A stretch of DNA of 64,000 bases from Coniferiporia sulphurascens (lineage: Eukaryota > Basidiomycota > Agaricomycetes > Hymenochaetales > Hymenochaetaceae), in the NCBI GenBank assembly GCA_002794785.1, contig NBBA01000005.1, positions 1,798,001 to 1,862,000 on the forward strand. Direction: 5' to 3'. Made by a program: the position numbers and the translations under genes. How positions within the stretch are numbered: position 1 is the stretch's first letter; each line of letters starts with the position of its first letter. The notes below the pieces were generated by a model. The model made no database searches and was not told the origin of the DNA. It was given only the letters and a program-made list of their open reading frames with translations. This document shows, piece by piece, positions 21,527-33,665 of this stretch.

Positions 21527-24500
21527 CTACCTCGGGTCGACATTTACCACGATGAACGGCACCTCAACATCCTCCATCTCCTCGTCCATTACAATTACCT
21601 CAAGAATAAGCTGTTTCTTCCACTCCGGAAGCGGCTTCTTGCTAATCATCTCGACCACCTCACTTATCTTCTTCTGCATCCGACCATCCGTCTGCGCAAG
21701 TAATCCGGATCAGATGACTTCTTCCGTACCGGTAAGTCTATCCTGACTCACCTTTGCCTTCGGAAGGAACGAACTCCAAAGCAGACTCGTGTCCTGACTC
21801 ACCATGCTCACGTCGAAATGATGGTCTCTCTTGAATGTGTCGACGAATTCCTGCAGGGTCGGCTCCTTCTTGAACTCAATACGGTCCCACAACGTCCACT
21901 CCGTTTCGTTATACTTGTTTTTCTTTGCCGCGATAGGCTCCGAGAATCCAAAGAACGGTAAGGCTAGGTTGACAAAGCCATTCTTGTAATCTTCTAGATT
22001 GTCCTTGCCATCGATGACCTTATATAGCTCCAAGCATACGAGACCGGTCACTAATGACGTCGTGGTCGCGATTGCAGGAATAATCTTCCCCGCTATCTGT
22101 TTTGTTTGGTGCCGAGATGCAATCGGAATACTATAGTTCATCGCTCGAAGGTTCGACGCGGCAGTGATAAAATCGATGTGGTGATTCGTGTCATCGTCTT
22201 TCTCGAATTCGACGGGAGTCAGGCGATATCCAGCAAACGTGGATGGCGCAGGTAGTTCCTTCGCAAGCTCGCTTGCAAAACTGTCTAACACAAAGTTAGT
22301 CTTATCGGACCATCTAAAATATTCACGAATAAATAATTCACCAGACCCGCCAGCATCAGGCGCAGGGTCGTTGTCGTTGATTTGTACCTTCACTCCACTT
22401 TTGGGAACAAACTTAGGTGCGCTGATAGAGCTTGCCACCTTCTTGAATATAGCGGGATCTGTCTCTCCCCGAAGTCCGTAGTTGTATGCGTGTAGATTTG
22501 CCGCAGCGATGACGAACTGAAGGTGTGTCGGCTGTGCTCTCCGTTAACGCATAATCCCGAGAGAAAAGAGTTTGAGCTCACCTCTTCGGGGTCGAAATTT
22601 AAAAAATCGGGAGCCCTCTTAGGACCGCTCCAAAACGGCTGACCTGAAGAAGTGACTGCGTCTTTGGGCAGGCTAAAAAGCAATTGACGGATATCGTTGT
22701 TAAACTTTTCCTCGAATTGCATCCGTGCCCATACAATACACTCTTCAAACGTTAGTGGCTTATTCTTGACCAAATACGAAACAATCTGTGCAACTTGTTC
22801 ACGCTGCTGTCCGGTATGCTTCAGGTCTTCAACATAGTTTGGCTCAGTGAGGTAAGAGTTCACGGCCTTCGGTGGCGTCACGAATAAGTTGTCAAAAAGC
22901 GAACGACTCCACTAATCATGGAAGGAAACAATCAAATATTATCAGCTGAATTCAGCGCTAAACAAGGATGTGATTCACCTCAATCGTATGCTGAATGGCA
23001 TTGGGAAAATTCTTCACCGTACAAACCGGTGTCTGCTTTTCTGGGGGATCCTGGGACGAGGAGTACGATTCCGTGAGATGAGGGATCACTACCTGCGTAT
23101 TTCCCTTTGTTCCCAGTGTCCCAGATTCGAGAAGAGGCTTCTCATAGAACACACAACGACGGTCCATATACTGGCCTTTAGATACGGGTATTAAACAAGC
23201 TGAAAGCACATCGAGGCAGGGATTCACGTACGAGCTTTGATATTATCCAGCGCATTTGTAACACCATCGACGCCCGAAAAGAAGTCTTTAGTGTAGACAT
23301 CTTAGGTTCCGATGTGTCAGTGGACAAGTAGTCTTTAAAGTACGTGTTCTACGTACTCTCCGTTGTTTCGCCTACAGGCTCTTGGCTGCACAAAATATGA
23401 TCCTTAAGGTCTGGATTCATTTCTACAACCGCTGCTGCAGCAATTTCAGATTTAAATTTGCCCAGGTCTTTGGCGCGGAATAAAAACTGCCTATTCAAGT
23501 TGCTCTTTTCGATGGTGTCAAGGTCTGTAACATGAATGATACCTCTTGACCCCGACGCTAATCCCATCATGCTCCAGTTCTTCAACATTTCGCAGCCAAT
23601 AGCACCGGAGCCGACAAGGAATTGTCTATGATTTGCTACTTTCTCCTGGAAGACCTTCCCAAATACAGCAATTTGTCTGTCATATCTGCTGCCAGTGGGT
23701 TGGCAATCCTGTTCTGAAGGTAGTTCAGACGGCAGGGACTCAAGCGAGTCAAAGTACATGCTCTGCACCATAGGGTGGAACTTCGCGGATACGCTTTTCA
23801 AGACTTCTTGAGCGACGAAAGCGCCAATGACGGCGTTAGTAGGGGAAAGGTCTCCAGTCGCTTGATATGCTAGCTCCGTCAAGACTTTCCCGTCTAAATC
23901 GGAGCCGAGCTTCTGCGCGAGTGCAATAAGCCGATTTGCATCCTCATTGTTTCGCGGGCGAGGGAAATGTCCGTGTTGAGAACGGAATTCTGACAATGCT
24001 TGGAAACCAGCGTGTAGAGTTGCTGGACGATCGAACTTGGCAAAATCAGTGACAAAGAACTCCGGTGATTGCAATGACTCCCGAAGAGATTTCTACAGGA
24101 ATCGTGAGCACAGGCGGAACTTTTTCCTTAACACGGTTCCGCTCACGAAGTTGATAATCTTCGGCATTTTCACTTGGGTGAAAATACCTCCCGAAACGTA
24201 ATCCTCCAAGTCCGAAGTATCTCCAACACCAAACGTATATGGGCCCTTTACAGTAACCCTGCGAGGCTTACATCCATTAAGCCCATCCATTCCTTTGATT
24301 TCGGAAAAGGTAACAAAGTCGCCATCCTCGAGGCCATGTCGTGTCTCTTCAAGGCAAGTTACGGCACCCTCAGAGTCCTACGATGGAAATGTGGGAAGTT
24401 GTGCTAAAGATTGTTAAAGTATACAAACCTTATCTATCGATGCAACCATTCCGCTAAGAGGTTGTTCACCAGTTGGGTCCACACAAGCAAACTTTGGCCC

Positions 24501-25321
24501 AAAGTCATTGAAAACCGCACTGGAATGCAAAATTTCCAGTATCCACACGGCTTAGGTAACTCTTTGACGTACCCGAACAGACCATGAGTTCCTGCGGAAA
24601 TGAAGTGCACGCCGTTCTCGTGTGTCCAGTCATTGATCTCAAGCTGCTTGTTTAAGGGAACTCCGCAAAGCACTACAGCCTTCAAGGGTGTGAGTATTTA
24701 CAGAGCTCGCCTGGTAGCCACAAACCTGGAAATCTTTGATCAAGTCAACAGAAATCTCTTGCCCAGCAACCCCCTCGAGATTTCGAACGGGTACATATGC
24801 ATTCAGCTCCGCCAGGCGCGGAACGGTGGCCTCGCCGCGTGGCCTTCCTATATCCGCCTTTTTTAAGAAAAACTTGAAGAACGTGAGCATGTGTTTATTA
24901 ATCCCAGAAACAACAAACCTGGGAGCTCAAGTCTTGAAGCGTCACAAGCTCAGGATCGTAAACGGTGACAGACTTGACGCCCGCCAAAACGACATTCTTT
25001 GCTGGACACGGCGCGTTAGAGATAATTGCTCCAAGGACATTCATATACGTACCAACTTCAGCGCCTAAGCCCTGAACCCCGACAATGAGCACGTTGGAGG
25101 TCGCCATCTTCTTCATGGCTAAACAGCACAGCGGATTTATCAGTTCAATCTAATCATATGGATCAATATTTTCTAACCCTCATGGCCAAGGACGTATCTA
25201 GACGCAAGTTAAAACGTCGTACTAATGTGTTTACGCATCACTTCACTTACAGTTGGCGAGAGTACAGACCCTCGTCGATCTGTGCTTCGTCGACATCCAT
25301 AGCAGCAGACAGATTAGACAT
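21527..25321 (-). CDS. UBA1: Ubiquitin-activating enzyme E1 (1,011 aa, 15 exons)
   Basis: Exons: 25251-25321, 25178-25197, 25053-25118, 24919-25001, 24726-24872, 24573-24679, 24429-24519, 24147-24377, 23357-24092, 23232-23300, 22979-23175, 22582-22911, 22342-22531, 21752-22284 and 21527-21691. The product adenylates ubiquitin and passes it to E2 enzymes. Visible landmarks: LYSRQLYVLGHEAMKKM, inactive-site half [13 protein letters not shown], active adenylation site [14 protein letters not shown] with [16 protein letters not shown], catalytic cysteine in [10 protein letters not shown] (about residue 592), [16 protein letters not shown], and a C-terminal ubiquitin-fold domain. Length matches yeast Uba1. 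It is one of the surest calls in the window. All introns are 46-67 nt. Confidence 0.97.
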
Positions 25322-25948
25322 GTCGTATCAGATGCAGTCGTTTAAGTCGTAGGGAATAAAAGGAAAAGTCAGTTAGATGATAGTTAGGAGAGAGCCTTAG
25401 AGAGGCGCATACACTGACGTTACGTTATCATAGTATCGTCACGCGTCATCAGTCAGTTCCCCGCCACTGCACTTAAATCAAGATGGACAATTAATCATCA
25501 GTGCCGCCCGTTCTTACAAAACAAACAAATAAAACAATTTTTATATTACTAGTATAGCATTGGAATACGGGTAAATGTGATGCCTCATAAAGAAGCTCAC
25601 CACTAAAAGCATATCTGCGTATAGCACCTATATGTCATGCATTAACGATTCTCTAGTTGCTTCCTCAGACTGAGGTCTTTGCATGAAAGCACTGATGATA
25701 CGTCTCTTTTAGGATGAGTAAAGCCGACAACATATTACAGGATGCACATTAGGCGTATGGAGGCCTTCATCCACATTTTGAGGAGAGGAAGGGTAGGGGG
25801 TCATGTTTCTGACCCGACTATAGTGGTACTGCTTGCCAAAATACTGATGCGCTGGAACTGGATAGGTCTTTGTCACAAGGAACAGGATAATGTAAACAGT
25901 GAAAAAGGAGTGGACCTAGTAAAAGATATCCTCAAGGCAACGTGTCCA
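25322..25948. other. Intergenic, UBA1 promoter and cactin 3' flank
   Basis: 627 bp with no recognisable gene. A short AT-rich patch with AATAAAACAATTTT at 25525-25545 is the only notable feature. Confidence 0.4.
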
Positions 25949-28388
25949 TCACTTGCGATAGAACTAAACGGAAAAATAAAAATCAGAATACACGCTGGCT
26001 GTCATACGAGGCCGACCCACATTTCTGCGAAAGTTGAACCATAGAGAGAGGCATCCACGATCATAGCTACTGCGAAAGCCACTATTACATGGATCCGATC
26101 AGCGCAAAAGCTGAGTTGATACAATGCTTTGACGTACCGTTTGTGAGAGTACTCCCAATCACGATTGACGATGCGAAAGGCAATATCTTCATACGGAGGA
26201 CCAGCAGTAAAATAGAGAAGTACGGTCTCGTCGTTACCCGGTTCTTTAACAATCCTGTACGTAGGAGCCTTGGACTTGTCGATGAGATCAGGATAGAAAA
26301 TATTGAACTTCGCAAGGGTAAGTACGACATCGCCAGTAAATTTAATTTATTTACCTTATATCCTTGGACAACTTTTGGCGGAGGGTTGTCGGTGCTTTGG
26401 AAACAGTTAGTATCGTATTTAGTATTTCGAGTAGAACGTATACAACGTACTCGTAGTGCGTTTGATTGTATTTATTCCACTCATATCCCGTGTGCACGCG
26501 ATTGAAGTACCTTGGCTTGCGGGGTCGATACTTGTCTTCCCAATTATACGTCGTCGGGTTGGCAATAGTCTCCTCGAGGTTGAATAATTCTTCTTCTTCA
26601 TCGAGCTCTTTTTCAGCCTCCGCTCTATATAGAGCTTCCGAGTCGAGATCTGCACCACTTGGTGCCGTTATGTCCTGTGTTTCAGACGCTGAGCTACTCT
26701 GTTTAGAGATAAATCGAGACGCCGCAACACTGCGCCGCATATCCAGCTATATATACTCCGTGAAAAAGGTATAATGATGGAATACGAAGAATAGTCCACT
26801 TGCCATTGCTTTCAAGTCATCCTTCTTTGATACCACCTTAATCTGTCGGTCGTCATAGGGTAGCCTTCTAATGTCTAACAGCACCGGGCTCATCGAGCGC
26901 TCATAAGGCTCCATATCTTCCGCAACCTCTCGAAGAGGCTCTGAAGGGATTTCCGTGTGCAATTCGTCCTGAGTCCCAGAGGCGTTCCTTGCTACACCCG
27001 CAAGAAGCTCCTCCTGAGCCAAGATTGCTTCGTCACGCTGACGTTTTCGGAGCTGCTCCAGTCGATTGCGAACAACAACCTCATGAAGTCCCTTCAACTT
27101 CGCCTGATATTCATAAGAAACGCATGACTTGGCAATGAAGGTAAATATTGCACACCTTCGCCTTCCATACAAGAAGATGTTTTAGTAAGCTCTCCCAGTA
27201 ATCGACGTCTATAGGTTCGCCACTTCCTAGCTTGACTTGAATTTGCCGCTGGAGATTCGAAAGCTGGTCCAATGTCTTGCCGTTCAGAATTGCTGAAACA
27301 TCATTTTCGACTGCTGCCGTAACACTTGTTCCTCTGTCCCGATCTGTTCGAAGCTTCTCAAGCCAATCCTTGCAGACAACCATCATATTCTGAACGTCTC
27401 GTGAGCTCAAGTACACCAATACGAGTAAAAGCGCACTATTTACCGTCCAGAAGTCGATGTCCACTTCAGACTGTTCAAGTGAAAGATACCGTTCGATGTC
27501 ATCGTGTAGCTCTTCAGTCTGTTCTAAGGAAAGGTTCTGAGTCGAAAGGCAAATTAGAGAAATTAGATATCAAAATGCAACGGAGTTATACCTCAAGAAT
27601 TGCATATGGTTCATCCAGGTCGATTTCTAGTCCAGCCTCGTCTATCCCGAGTCCGTCATCCACGTCATCAGCGGGATTTACGTACTTCAAATTCAGGACC
27701 AAGAAATCAACAGCTTTTGCCCGCTTTTCTTTCAATCGAATTCCTGCTCTGCGCCTTTCTTGTTCGAGTTGGAAATCACCATCTTTTGCAAGCCACTCAG
27801 CCATCTGTGCTGACTCTGCAAGCCTTTGCATCCTAATCTCCTCTTCCTCCCTCAGCTGCATTTCCACCTCCCTCTCGGCCCTCCTCCTGTTCAGCCGTTC
27901 TAGTTCCTCTTTTGCCTCCTGCCTGCGTACGGCATCGCGTCTCTGAGACTCGGCAAAAGACAGGCCCTGCTTCCTATCCTTCTCGACTTTCTTGTGCCAG
28001 CGGAATTGTTGCCCTAGATTTGCATCATGGAAAGGGTTGTCGGTAGCACTGTAAACACTTAATTCTGCGACTTGACGAGCCTCCTCCTCCTCCCTTAGCC
28101 GTTTCTTCTCGGCCTTGCGGGTCTTCCGCTCGGCCGACTTGTCGCGCTTTCGTCTAAAACTCAGCAATCGGGTCACAATAAAGGAAAACCGAGAACTCAC
28201 TTCTTGTCTTTTCGATCCCCGTCTCTCGAACGGCTTCGGCTACGCCGGTCTCTATCATTTGTCTTGTGCCCAGACGCTTCTTCCTGTTTCTCCTTACTCC
28301 GGCTCCTTCTCCTCTTCCCAGCATCATCATGTCTTCCACGTCTTGAGTCTCGTGGGGAGCGGGAGCGGGAGTCAGAATGGTGTGGCAT
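25949..28388 (-). CDS. Cactin, spliceosome-associated protein (652 aa, 10 exons)
   Basis: Exons: 28201-28388, 27592-28153, 27444-27536, 27156-27389, 26804-27103, 26451-26746, 26355-26394, 26138-26307, 26021-26081 and 25949-25963. An N-terminal RS/RD-rich segment (SDSRSRSPRDSRRG) is followed by charged coiled coil, and by the mid-domain with EWLAKDGDFQLEQERRRAG and IDVDYWESLL. The C-terminal cactin domain has YRPRKPRYFNRVHTGYEW, KFNIFYPDLIDK and VNRDWEYSHKRGFRS, ending LWFNFRRNFYRK; the last four residues sit in a separate 15-nt exon. Cactin works in pre-mRNA splicing and telomere maintenance in S. pombe (Cay1). The intron at 26747-26803 is GC-AG. It is divergent to ClpX with 150 bp between start codons. 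Confidence 0.95.
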
Positions 28389-28538
28389 GGCTGTTCGCCT
28401 CGACAGAGGAACTAGTAGAACCGGAATATGATTGTAATGCGCGGCAAGTTGTTTGATAGAGGGACGTAATATTATGTAATCAAATGGCATGCACTACTCA
28501 ACCCACACCCGGCACTTGATTTTATCTGACGACCACTC

Positions 28539-30947
28539 ATGACTTCAAGATTGTTCGTCAATCGTGCTCAGCTGCAGTCTACATGCTTTACATTTACCCG
28601 CCACTTACGAACCCAAACGCGCTTTGAATATGACTTGCGGGACGCTGTAGACAATACTACAGCCTTTCCAAGGCCGGCAGGTCTGGCGACTCCTCGACAG
28701 GTGGATTCGTTCTCTATACCGGCGCCGCATTTTTTTGCTAAACAATTTAACTCTTTAGCTAACTCAATTCCTAGACGAGTATGTGGTTGGTCAGGAGAAT
28801 GCCAAAAAAGTGCTTTCCGTGGCGTACGTCCCGCTCTTCTGCAACACGGCTGTTCGTTGAGCGTAACAAAGAGTCTTCAACCATTACAACCGAGTGCGAT
28901 CAAATTTATCCCAGCTAAAAGAATCAGGGATTGCGGGTACCTGGGATGAGGAGACACCTGATAGTTGTGAGCGTCTATCCACATTCAATATGTAATTGTT
29001 TCTTTTTAACATCCCCATCTCCGTCCGGATGTCGGAAGCCGTATCCCCTGCACAGATCCACCCACACCCATACAGAATTCCAGTCACACACACGATCCCC
29101 CTCCAGACGCGCGATGTCCCACCTCTTTTTGAGAAGAGCAATGTTCTTGTCATGTAGGAAGCGAGTTCTCTTGGCGTAAGCTGAACGTCTGATTTTTGGG
29201 ACAGAGGTCCTACAGGCTCAGGTACATGGCCTGAAGGTACTACGAATGAATGCCGAATCACTGAAGTGTACTTGCAGGAAAGACATTACTCGCCAAAACA
29301 CTGGCCAGAGTACTCGACGTGCCCTTCTCAGTCAGCGACGCAACTTCATTTACTCAGGTCAATCTTCCACCTCTCTCTTAGGGTGCTGTCTCACGTCTGA
29401 TAACAAATACCAAATCATAGGCAGGATGTATGTCGACTCATCGACTCCTTGCTCACGTCGTTCTGACTTCTTCTCCTTAGATGTAGGAGAGGATGTGGAT
29501 ATGTGCATTCAAAGACTTGTAGGTATTTTAGAAAACTGATGATGGGTAGCGCGCTTATAGGAATCCCCTTTAGTTAATTTCTTCTGGATGGGACGAGCGA
29601 CGGGCTAGTAGTGGTATCGTATACATTGACGAGATTGATAAGATCGCGCGCAAATCCGGTGGGATGGAGGGCCAGCGCGACGTTGGTGGTGAAGGTGTCC
29701 AGCAAGCGCTCTTGCGCATGATGGAGGGGACAAAAATAACGATACACGCTAAACCATCTGGAACTGGCTCCGATTTTGGTTCAACGAGTGGTGATGGCCG
29801 TTCGAGATCTGGGCAGCGTCCGCCAGTATCCGAACGTAAGGGACTCATTGACGTTTTTCATTTCGGAAATTATGCTTACCAGCTTGTAGCGAGAAGTGAC
29901 ACATACTCAATAGATACTACAAACATACTGTTCATTTTGAGTGGTGCATTTGTGGGATTGGACGCTGTCTTGAAGCGGAGGATATCCAAAGGCGTACGCC
30001 CTCCTTTATTCGTCCAATCGACGTGTTTTTTTGACTCTAGAAAAGTCGATTGGGTTTGCAGCAAATATAGCCTCCTCGTCGGAAAGCACGTCGACTACCT
30101 CGTTGCCTTTCTTTACGCCAAACCACAAGGCATCCAACAATATATTGGATATGGTGGAACCGACGGGCAAGTCTTGACGTATTGTATGTCCAAAAGCGTA
30201 TAAGCTGAAAATTGTCTTCAAAATCGCATTTTAGACCTCGTGAAATACGGGTTAGCTCGCGCGCCGATTGGTTACTCCTGTACTGATGACACCTGGCTTT
30301 AGTTTTATTCCAGAGTTTATTTCTAGGTAAGTCAATTCCTATATCATATAGATGAATAGATCATCGAACCGTTATCAGGTTGCCCACAATTACGACTCTG
30401 ACACCGCTGACGCCTTCGGACCTTCTGCGCATCCTGACGGAAGTCCGTGGCTCGCTAGTTTCCCAGTATACATCCCTTTTCGGTTACTCCGGCGTTGAGG
30501 TTCGCTTCACAACTCTTGCGTTGCGAGAGATCTGCCGGCAGGCAGCCGAGCGGGGCGGAGGCGCAAGAGGGTTAAGGGGGATCATGGTTGGTAGTTTTTG
30601 GAAAACCCGTTGCAAGCTCTGAATAATTGTCTGGATCCTTCTTTAGGAGAGTCTCTTATTAGACGCTATGTACGAAGTGCCGTAAGTGTTTAAATTGACT
30701 TTCAAAGTCATGACCTGCACAGACCGCTTACATTGTATCCATTGCCAGGGGATCGGTGAGCTGCTGAGTATTTGTGGGGCTCAGGTTTTAACGGTCGCGT
30801 TTTTCTTAGAATACAAAGCACGTACTAATCAATGAATCCGTTGCCCGAAAGGAACGGGGAGCATTCTACTGGACGCGCGGGGAGGGTGCTGCATTCTGGA
30901 CTGCTTGGGCTGAAGAAGAGGGCGCAATGGACAGGCAATCCCCCTAA
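28539..30947 (+). CDS. CLPX: Mitochondrial ClpX/Mcx1 AAA+ unfoldase (497 aa, 17 exons)
   Basis: Exons: 28539-28700, 28759-28823, 28872-28966, 29039-29153, 29205-29221, 29278-29357, 29421-29427 (7 nt), 29481-29518, 29574-29835, 29890-29993, 30046-30166, 30235-30250, 30303-30326, 30379-30586, 30647-30681, 30749-30755 (7 nt) and 30810-30947. Arg-rich N-terminus suits a mitochondrial presequence. Seen: [17 protein letters not shown], Walker A GPTGSGKT, pore loop [11 protein letters not shown], Walker [36 protein letters not shown] and [11 protein letters not shown]. The N-terminal zinc domain of bacterial ClpX is absent, as in yeast Mcx1. The family unfolds proteins in the matrix and helps haem biosynthesis. 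The intron at 30167-30234 is GC-AG. The acceptor at 29038 is the weakest junction. Confidence 0.93.
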
Positions 30948-31218
30948 GTGTATTATTTTCTTCGTATTCGTTTGTACTTGTAGATTTTCCAGCAAATGAA
31001 TAGCCGGAGTATTACCATCACATTTGTGGCCTGGGCATCTTAGCACTGTATCAGAGACTATGTGTTTTAATAAAAGATATCCTCCACGTAGAACGACGGT
31101 CACGATAAACAGAAGTACAATTTTTTGGTTTCTAGAGTATTATGTCACGTCTGATGACACTGCAGACACAACAATGTAAACGGTAAACGTCGGGAGAGAC
31201 CGTTAGACGAACGGCGTT

Positions 31219-32198
31219 TTACGCATCCTTCTCCACGTCCTCAGTCTTTGCTTCCTCGGTCTTTTCCTCGGTCTCTTCCTTCTCGGCGATTTCCTCCTTT
31301 TTTACTTCGCCCGCATCTGCACTGGCTTCGGCCTTGGACTCCTCATCAGGTTTGTCCACTTTTGCTTCGGTCGCAGGTGCCGCCTCTGCAGCAGGTTCTG
31401 CGGCAGATTCTGAAGAAGCCAAAGAGGCATTGCTGAGCTGGGCATCTTCAAAAGCTTGCTTGAAACCGTTTGCATCTAGCGTAAATCGTGCATGAGGTTT
31501 ACACGAGCCATTTCTGACAAGGATGGAGGGGATACGTACTATCGGCATTTGCAAAACGGATAGCGAGTGTCTCCGATGATGCAACACCGTCGGCATAATC
31601 CGCGTGGACTTTCCAGACCCACGACCTGTCCGAGCCGATGTTTGGCTGCAGGCGCATTTCGGAAGATACTTAGGATAGCATAAGCGAAGGTGCCTATATG
31701 CGCCCAAGGGTGATACTTACTCATGTGGTTAGCACAGACCTTGAGCGTCTTGTCTCGCCTCATGACCAGTCTGACTTTCTTGGTCTCTTTATGCTTGAGT
31801 AGCCGAACGTCACCAGTGCCGCGCTCCTTCCACGCGTTCTCCCCGTTGTCAAAGCGAAAGAGCTTAGCGCGACTATATCATGTCAATGCTGGGGTCAGGT
31901 GGAAAGCTATTGAAAAAAAGAAAGGGAATCGTACAGTTTGAAAAGCACTTCCTCATCTTCCTCCATGGTCTTCGTCTCAACCTGTTGTGTGAGGTGGATC
32001 ACCGGCTCGAAATTGACGTCGGGCTCCTCCTCTGTCTGCATAAGGGCGAGTTAGCACGCATACAATGGTACGATTTGTTGCGATCAGTATGTCGATGGGC
32101 GGCGGACGCAAATTGAGCTCTTTGAGGGACTGCACGCGATTAGAAAGCTAGGGAATAGGACTTGCCTTGGAAACGTCATTGTCGAGAACGGAAGGCAT
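31219..32198 (-). CDS. YRB1: Ran-binding protein 1 (223 aa)
   Basis: Five exons: 32166-32198, 31935-32035, 31721-31872, 31540-31668 and 31219-31475. One RanBD domain fills residues 20-145: [75 protein letters not shown] and ETLAIRFAN. The last 80 residues are a Glu/Lys/Ala-rich acidic tail, as in yeast Yrb1. The protein stimulates RanGAP and releases export complexes from Ran-GTP in the cytoplasm. Intron 1 is long (130 nt) and starts with the consensus GC donor AAG|GCAAGT; a GT donor nearby would break the frame. It is convergent with ClpX. Confidence 0.95.
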
Positions 32199-32416
32199 TG
32201 TAGATACGTATGTTCGTGAATTAAATGAGAAAAACTCGTGAGGTGAGGGGACGTTTTTGTGGATGGGGAACAGGAGAAGGTTGCAGAAAGCAACTTGAAG
32301 CAGGGCAGAAGGGTCGTCGATTGTGGCTGATCCTTCCGTTTCTGGTCACACGTCTAACGTATGCACGACCGCGTCCAGGTCACCGTCCAATTATCACCTC
32401 CGGACTCTTCGCCAAA

Positions 32417-33324
32417 ATGACACGAATATCCCCTGATCTGTTCATGCTTGGCACATTTCTTGCAACACTTTTTTCCTGGCAGCTCGTTGTCGCTCATATG
32501 ATTGAGGTGCCTGCATCCAAGAAAGAGTGTTTCTTCGAGGACCTGCACAAGAACGACCAGGTATGATGCCTGCCTCTGTGTTGTTGAGAGCATGCTCACG
32601 TCGCCCATGTCGCTATTGTATCGAAGATGACGGTCACATATCAAGTGGGCGGGGGCGGCCACCTCGATATCGATTTTTGGGTGTGACCCAGTTGTTTTTT
32701 TGGAAAATGACAGCGCTAATTTTGCTGTCTTAACCTTAGCTAGCAGACCCCGACAACCTTGCTCTCGGCAAGCACATTAAACAATCGACTGGAAGTGTAT
32801 CAGTCACCGCAGAGAAAGATGGTCGTTACGAATACTGCTTTTCTAACCAGATGAGTACGTTGGCGGACAAAATGGTCAAGTACGTGAAGTCCATTTCCTT
32901 CCTATGGTAACAGAATATTTACTGACATTCGAATTCAGTTTCAATGTTCATGGAATTGTTTATGTTGGAGAAGACGGTACGCATCCTACCTATTGAACCC
33001 ATACCCTTCCTCGCTGATCTGACAGTTGCCAGAAATAATTGCACCTATTGAACGTGAAATCCGCTCTCTGGCAATTGGGTTGCAGTCTGTGAAGGATGAA
33101 CAAGAGTATATTGTTGCTCGAGAACGCACGCATCGTAACACAGCCGAATCAACGAATTCCCGAGTAAAGTGGTGGTCCATTTTGCAGGCCGTTGTGCTCT
33201 TCTCTGTTGTTGGCTGGCAGGTCTATTATCTCAAGGTCATTAGTTGTTCTTTCCATGAAGCATACAAAAAAACTGACAAATGAAACACCGATAGTCTTTC
33301 TTCGAGGTAAAAAGGATAATCTGA
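32417..33324 (+). CDS. EMP24: p24-family ER-Golgi cargo receptor, Emp24 type (202 aa)
   Basis: Six exons: 32417-32560, 32627-32680, 32740-32879, 32939-32976, 33033-33235 and 33295-33324. A signal peptide (residues 1-25, FMLGTFLATLFSWQLVVA) precedes a GOLD domain with the conserved cysteine pair in ECFFEDL and YEYCFSN. A coiled-coil stalk follows, then one TM helix (WWSILQAVVLFSVVGWQVYYL) and a 10-residue cytosolic tail, SFFEVKRII, with the FF signal for COPII and a weak basic pair. p24 proteins cycle in COPII/COPI vesicles and sort GPI-anchored cargo. The tail and TM match the Emp24/p24-beta subfamily better than the others. Confidence 0.93.
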
Positions 33325-33665
33325 TTCGTAGACCTTTTATATGTATATCATACAGAAAATGATGAGACGTCTCCTCTCAATCCATTTGCACTTGGAATAA
33401 TATTATCGGAAAACGACGCGGATGGCACACGTATGCTAACAAGGACTGATAAACAACACATTAATAAAACAGAGATGGCGGAAACAACTTGAGCATGGAA
33501 AAAAAGGTTTGAAAAAATAGGATTAGGCGAGTCGTTGATTCCTATTCCGAATGACCATAATACGAGGCATGAAGCATGAGAAATGGGACACAGTAGAAAT
33601 GGGGATGGGTCCGACCAAAGGGCGAGGATATTAAGATTATAAGACCAACTTCTCCCAAGATGCAA
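33325..33665. other. Convergent intergenic spacer, Emp24 / kinesin-8
   Basis: 341 bp shared by two 3' ends, AT-rich, with ATTAATAAAACAG at 33461-33473 as a possible polyadenylation signal for the Emp24 gene. No coding frame. Confidence 0.4.

Noticed and set aside
32036..32165. Extra exon inside RanBP1 intron 1 (reading [15 protein letters not shown])
   Set aside because: Including it needs a 34-nt intron and adds residues absent from RanBP1 proteins; a single 130-nt GC-AG intron is simpler.
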